Origin: Alphaproteobacteria bacterium
Lineage (GTDB): Bacteria; Pseudomonadota; Alphaproteobacteria; UBA9219
Length of the DNA stretch: 8,160 nt
NCBI GenBank assembly: GCA_028865155.1
Contig: JAGWKW010000053.1
Coordinates: forward strand, 1 to 8,160
Direction of reading: 5' to 3'
Made by a program: the position numbers and the translations under genes. Positions 6,127 to 8,160 of this stretch are shown one piece after another. The notes beneath the pieces were generated by a model. It saw only the letters and a program-made list of their open reading frames with translations. It searched no databases and was not told where the DNA came from. The stretch's first letter is position 1. Every line of letters starts with the position of its first letter.

Positions 6127-6462
6127 TTAAAAACCGATCATCGCCGCGAATTCATGCGCGCGCTTGCCGTTCAAAAACAAAGCCGCCAAAGCCAGCACCG
6201 CGGCCCAGCCGATCATGCGCCCGAAAGCGGTAAAAACGGCGGCCCACGCCGCGCGCTTCATCACCCGCAACCCGCGCAACAAATCGCGAATGTCGCGAAT
6301 ATCGGCGGCGGCATTTTCATCCGCCAGCCCCAGCGCTTTCAACGCATCCTCCGCCCCGCGCCGCGCAATCGCGCCCAGATAATCGGCCTGCTGCGCGGGC
6401 GATAGCGCGGCAAAAGGCGTGTCGCGATATTTATCGAGCGTCTTTTTCAGAAAATCCGTCAT
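6127..6462 (-). CDS. DUF6127-like small membrane protein in lysis cassette
   Basis: A 111-aa protein with a charged N-terminal helical half and one C-terminal hydrophobic helix (about 83-98, MIGWAAVLALAALFLN). The central RRGAEDALKALGLADENAAADIRDIRDLLRGLR (34-66) resembles what I recall of DUF6127, an uncharacterised alphaproteobacterial phage and GTA-associated family; the match is from memory. The ATG at 6462 shares ATGA with the endolysin stop, giving a 4-bp overlap and probable translational coupling. An alternative in-frame ATG at 6474 would add four residues (MEQG). With the next gene it forms a pair of small membrane proteins immediately after the endolysin, so a holin or holin-regulator role is plausible but not shown by any motif. 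Confidence 0.65.
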   Translation of the reverse strand: MTDFLKKTLDKYRDTPFAALSPAQQADYLGAIARRGAEDALKALGLADENAAADIRDIRDLLRGLRVMKRAAWAAVFTAFGRMIGWAAVLALAALFLNGKRAHEFAAMIGF

Positions 6463-6917
6463 CCCTTGTTCCATAAACGCCCTTCCGCCGCGCGGCGGCG
6501 CGCCAGCCCGCCCCACACTTCGCCATTGGCGCGGTTCCAGCGCATCAGCTGCGCGGGCACCTGTTCGTACCAGCCGCGATTGAGCAGTTTCAAAAGCGTC
6601 GAGGATTCGAAATTCGCGATCCCGACATTGAACACGAAACAGACCAGCGCCGAAAACTGGTTGTCGGTCAAAGGCACGGCGACGAGCCGCATCACCGCGC
6701 GTTCGTACAGCCGCAAATCCTCATCCAGCAGCGTTTCGGCCTGCATTTCCGTAATATGCATCCCCGCGCGCACCGTGCGCGTATGGCCGTAACCGATCGT
6801 CCATATCTTGCCGGGGCACAAATAAGGCGTCAGATGCAGCCCTTCGAATTCCTTGATCAGGTCGATCCCCGCCTGATCGATACGGCGCGGAAAAACCGCG
6901 TCCAATGTTATGTCCAT
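6459..6917 (-). CDS. phage endolysin, GH24 lysozyme family
   Basis: A 152-aa T4-type lysozyme (GH24), which hydrolyses the beta-1,4 bond between MurNAc and GlcNAc in peptidoglycan. The core is FEGLHLTPYLCPGKIWTIGYGHT (24-46), containing E25, C34 and T40. This is the E-8aa-C-5aa-T form of the catalytic triad, where many relatives have Asp at the middle position. The rest follows family layout, with TDNQFSALVCFVFNVGIANFESSTLLKLLN and a C-terminal ANGEVWGGLARRRAAEGRLW. No signal peptide or SAR anchor is present, so export should depend on a holin. The ATG at 6917 has AAGAGA upstream. An in-frame ATG at 6956, preceded by a G-rich tract from the adjacent palindrome, would add 13 residues. The stop overlaps the next gene as ATGA. 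Confidence 0.93.
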   Translation of the reverse strand: MDITLDAVFPRRIDQAGIDLIKEFEGLHLTPYLCPGKIWTIGYGHTRTVRAGMHITEMQAETLLDEDLRLYERAVMRLVAVPLTDNQFSALVCFVFNVGIANFESSTLLKLLNRGWYEQVPAQLMRWNRANGEVWGGLARRRAAEGRLWNKG

Positions 6918-6965
6918 GTATGTCTCTTTGCGTTTTACGCTTTCTATCCATTTCATATGCTTCGC

Positions 6966-7109
6966 ACCCCCCTCCCTAACCCTCCCCACAAGGGGGAGGG
7001 AACGCCATTGCTCTTGTTGCTCCGTTGTTCTTTTCGACCGAAACAAAACAACCGTGCAACAAGAGGTGCGGTATTCCCTCCCCCTTGTGGGGAGGGTTGG
7101 GGAGGGGGT
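6966..7109. repeat. 144-bp near-palindromic intergenic element
   Basis: The 210-bp gap between the DUF2793 gene and the endolysin is mostly one long imperfect inverted repeat centred at 7037/7038. The outer arms 6966-7002 and 7074-7109 are complementary with very few differences and share CCTCCCCACAAGGGGGAGGG. Inner arms CTCTTGTTGC (7011-7020) and GCAACAAGAG (7056-7065) are perfect, GTTGTT (7024-7029) pairs with AACAAC (7047-7052), and the tip is TTTCG-AC-CGAAA (7032-7043). Each outer arm also contains its own short hairpin (CCCTCCCC with GGGGGAGGG). It codes for nothing evident. Similar CCCTCCCCCTTGTGGGG repeats are frequent in alphaproteobacterial genomes. It could be a MITE-like element or a REP doublet. 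No flanking target duplication is obvious. Confidence 0.85.
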
Positions 7110-7127
7110 CGGCGCAAGCCGTATTCT

Positions 7128-7721
7128 CTATGCCTTCACGACGCGCACGCGCCACGTCCCCGACGCAAGCGTCACGGCAGCGCCGGTCAGATTATCCAAA
7201 CGAATAACCGCCGCATTCGCCGCATCGACATAAGCGGTAGCCTGCACGCCTTGCAGATCATAAGGTGCTGCGACCATCGCAAAATCGCCCAGCGCCGCGC
7301 CCGTCACCGTCAACGCTGCCGATGTCGCGCCCGCGCCCGCCGCAATCGTTCCGGGATTCCATGTCGCGGTCGCATCGATTTTCGGCGTATCGAGCAACGC
7401 CCAGGCCGACCCATCGTAATACATCATCCGGTTCGTATTGCGTGCCCACGCCGTCCATCCCGCCTGCGGCATTTTCAAAGACCAGCCGCCATAATAACCG
7501 GCAATCGCGCCCGACGCGCCCGACCACGCGCCGGTCGGCGAAGCCGCGACAATGTAAGTATCGCCGGTCGCGGGCGAGGACGGCGGCGTCGCCAAGACCG
7601 TGTCGATCACGGATGTCTTGGCAAGAAAATCGATGTCGTTGAGCGCCGCGTTATGCGTGACTTCCTTCTGCGCCTGCGACGACGCGATATAGGAAAGCGC
7701 AAGATTGGGGGATGATGTCAT
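7128..7721 (-). CDS. DUF2793 phage fibre-like protein
   Basis: A 197-aa protein. Residues 1-110 match the DUF2793 pattern: NLALSYIASSQAQKEVTHNAALNDID (6-31), then PPSSPATGDTYIVAASPTGAWSG (46-68), IAGYYGGWSLKMPQAGWTAW (73-92) and MMYYDGSAWALL (99-110). This family is common in alphaproteobacterial prophages and GTA-type clusters near tail-tip genes, with no assigned reaction. The C-terminal 80 residues (WNPGTIAAGAGATSAALTVTGAALGDFAMVAAPYDLQG to the TWRVRVVKA end) form a separate beta-rich module found at the ends of phage fibre proteins, suggesting surface binding. No signal peptide or TM helix is seen. The ATG at 7721 is preceded by AAGGAA on the minus strand and follows the tail-protein stop by 15 bp, so the two are probably cotranscribed. 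Confidence 0.85.
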   Translation of the reverse strand: MTSSPNLALSYIASSQAQKEVTHNAALNDIDFLAKTSVIDTVLATPPSSPATGDTYIVAASPTGAWSGASGAIAGYYGGWSLKMPQAGWTAWARNTNRMMYYDGSAWALLDTPKIDATATWNPGTIAAGAGATSAALTVTGAALGDFAMVAAPYDLQGVQATAYVDAANAAVIRLDNLTGAAVTLASGTWRVRVVKA

Positions 7722-7736
7722 CGTCTGTTCCTTTTC

Positions 7737-8160
7737 TTATATGACCGCCACTGCCGCAGCGCCGTTGCCGTAGCGCGAACTGATTTGATAGATGTTGACG
7801 GTGAAAGTCGCTGGGATGCTCGCGCCCCAATCGATCGTTTGCTGCGCCGCCGTATAGGTGACCGTCGGCGCGGTCAATCCGGTAAAAACGCGAACAACCG
7901 CCGACCCGTTCATGATGTCGGCTTCATATAATTCTTCCGGTTCGTCCAACGGCACATCGATATAATCGACCCATTCGGCATTGAGCCGTGCGCGCCGCAC
8001 CCATGTCAAAACCAAATCGCTGCCCGTGCCGGATACGCGCGCGCCCGTCACTTGCGCCGGTGAAAAGGGACACAGCGTCTTCATGCCATAAGCGAACACG
8101 ACATCCTGTGCCGAACCTAAACTTTGCCCCGATGCCAAAGCGCGGAAATCGTAAGCCACG
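7737..8160 (-). CDS. phage tail/host-specificity protein, C-terminal part
   Basis: Partial gene: the frame runs off the right edge, and the 140 residues seen are the C-terminus of a larger protein. The GTG at 8159 is probably an internal Val, not a start. The segment PFSPAQVTGARVSGTGSDLVLTWVRRARLNAEWVDYIDVPLDEPEELYEADIM (31-83) closely resembles the C-terminal region of the Rcc01698/gp15-type GTA and phage tail proteins, where a WxRRTR motif and a PLGE..E.Y motif occur in the same order. It is followed by YTAAQQTIDWG (102-112) and VNIYQISSRYGNG (121-133). Such proteins form the tail tip or baseplate hub that contacts the recipient envelope. The upstream portion, expected to hold the TIM-barrel-like and hub domains, is outside the window. 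Family assignment is from motif order only. Confidence 0.8.
   Translation of the reverse strand, partial: VAYDFRALASGQSLGSAQDVVFAYGMKTLCPFSPAQVTGARVSGTGSDLVLTWVRRARLNAEWVDYIDVPLDEPEELYEADIMNGSAVVRVFTGLTAPTVTYTAAQQTIDWGASIPATFTVNIYQISSRYGNGAAAVAVI

Noticed and set aside
6966..7109. CRISPR array or complete insertion sequence
   Set aside because: There is a single inverted repeat with no regularly spaced direct repeats, and no transposase frame inside or beside it.
6756..7715. 319-residue plus-strand frame across the endolysin, palindrome and DUF2793 genes
   Set aside because: It is Arg-rich and unstructured, and it runs through the repeat and antisense to two recognisable genes.

Overview
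The window looks like a GC-rich alphaproteobacterial chromosome in which a host gene block meets the distal end of a prophage or gene-transfer-agent-like (GTA-like) module. This rests on codon use, an alphaproteobacterial-type prephenate dehydratase, a tail protein resembling the C-terminus of the Rhodobacter GTA Rcc01698 family, and GC-rich palindromic intergenic repeats of a kind common in that class. A Rhodospirillales or Micavibrionales-like host is only a guess.

Left part, about 1-3750, host functions. A GT4 glycosyltransferase (45-1085, +) converges, with a 9-bp overlap, on a lone type IV pilin-like gene (1077-1664, -). The pilin gene diverges across a 93-bp gap from a second GT-B glycosyltransferase of the GDP-mannose-dependent alpha-mannosyltransferase/SqdX type (1758-2927, +, TTG start). 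The 3' end of that gene overlaps by 11 bp the start of pheA, a monofunctional prephenate dehydratase with an ACT domain (2917-3750, +).

Right part, 3879-8160, is entirely on the minus strand and is one compact phage-type transcription unit, read from high to low coordinates. In order it holds the C-terminus of a tail/host-specificity protein, a DUF2793 fibre-like protein, a GH24 endolysin, a small single-TM protein (DUF6127-like), an 82-aa holin-like membrane protein, an Rz-like inner-membrane spanin candidate, a small lipoprotein (Rz1-like candidate), a 115-aa structural protein and a 293-aa carbohydrate-binding-type adhesin. Several junctions are ATGA or longer overlaps, so translation is probably coupled. 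The lysis genes sit between two sets of cell-surface recognition genes. No integrase, transposase, tRNA or attachment site is visible, so prophage, remnant and GTA-like cluster cannot be told apart here.

Two kinds of repeat interrupt the module. One is a pair of direct, about 96-99-bp REP-like elements, each with a strong hairpin, lying just after the stop codons of the Rz-like gene (5413-5508) and of the last adhesin gene (3780-3878). The other is a 144-bp near-palindrome (6966-7109) between the DUF2793 gene and the endolysin. No gene-free stretch exceeds 300 bases. No RNA gene, CRISPR array or complete insertion sequence was seen.
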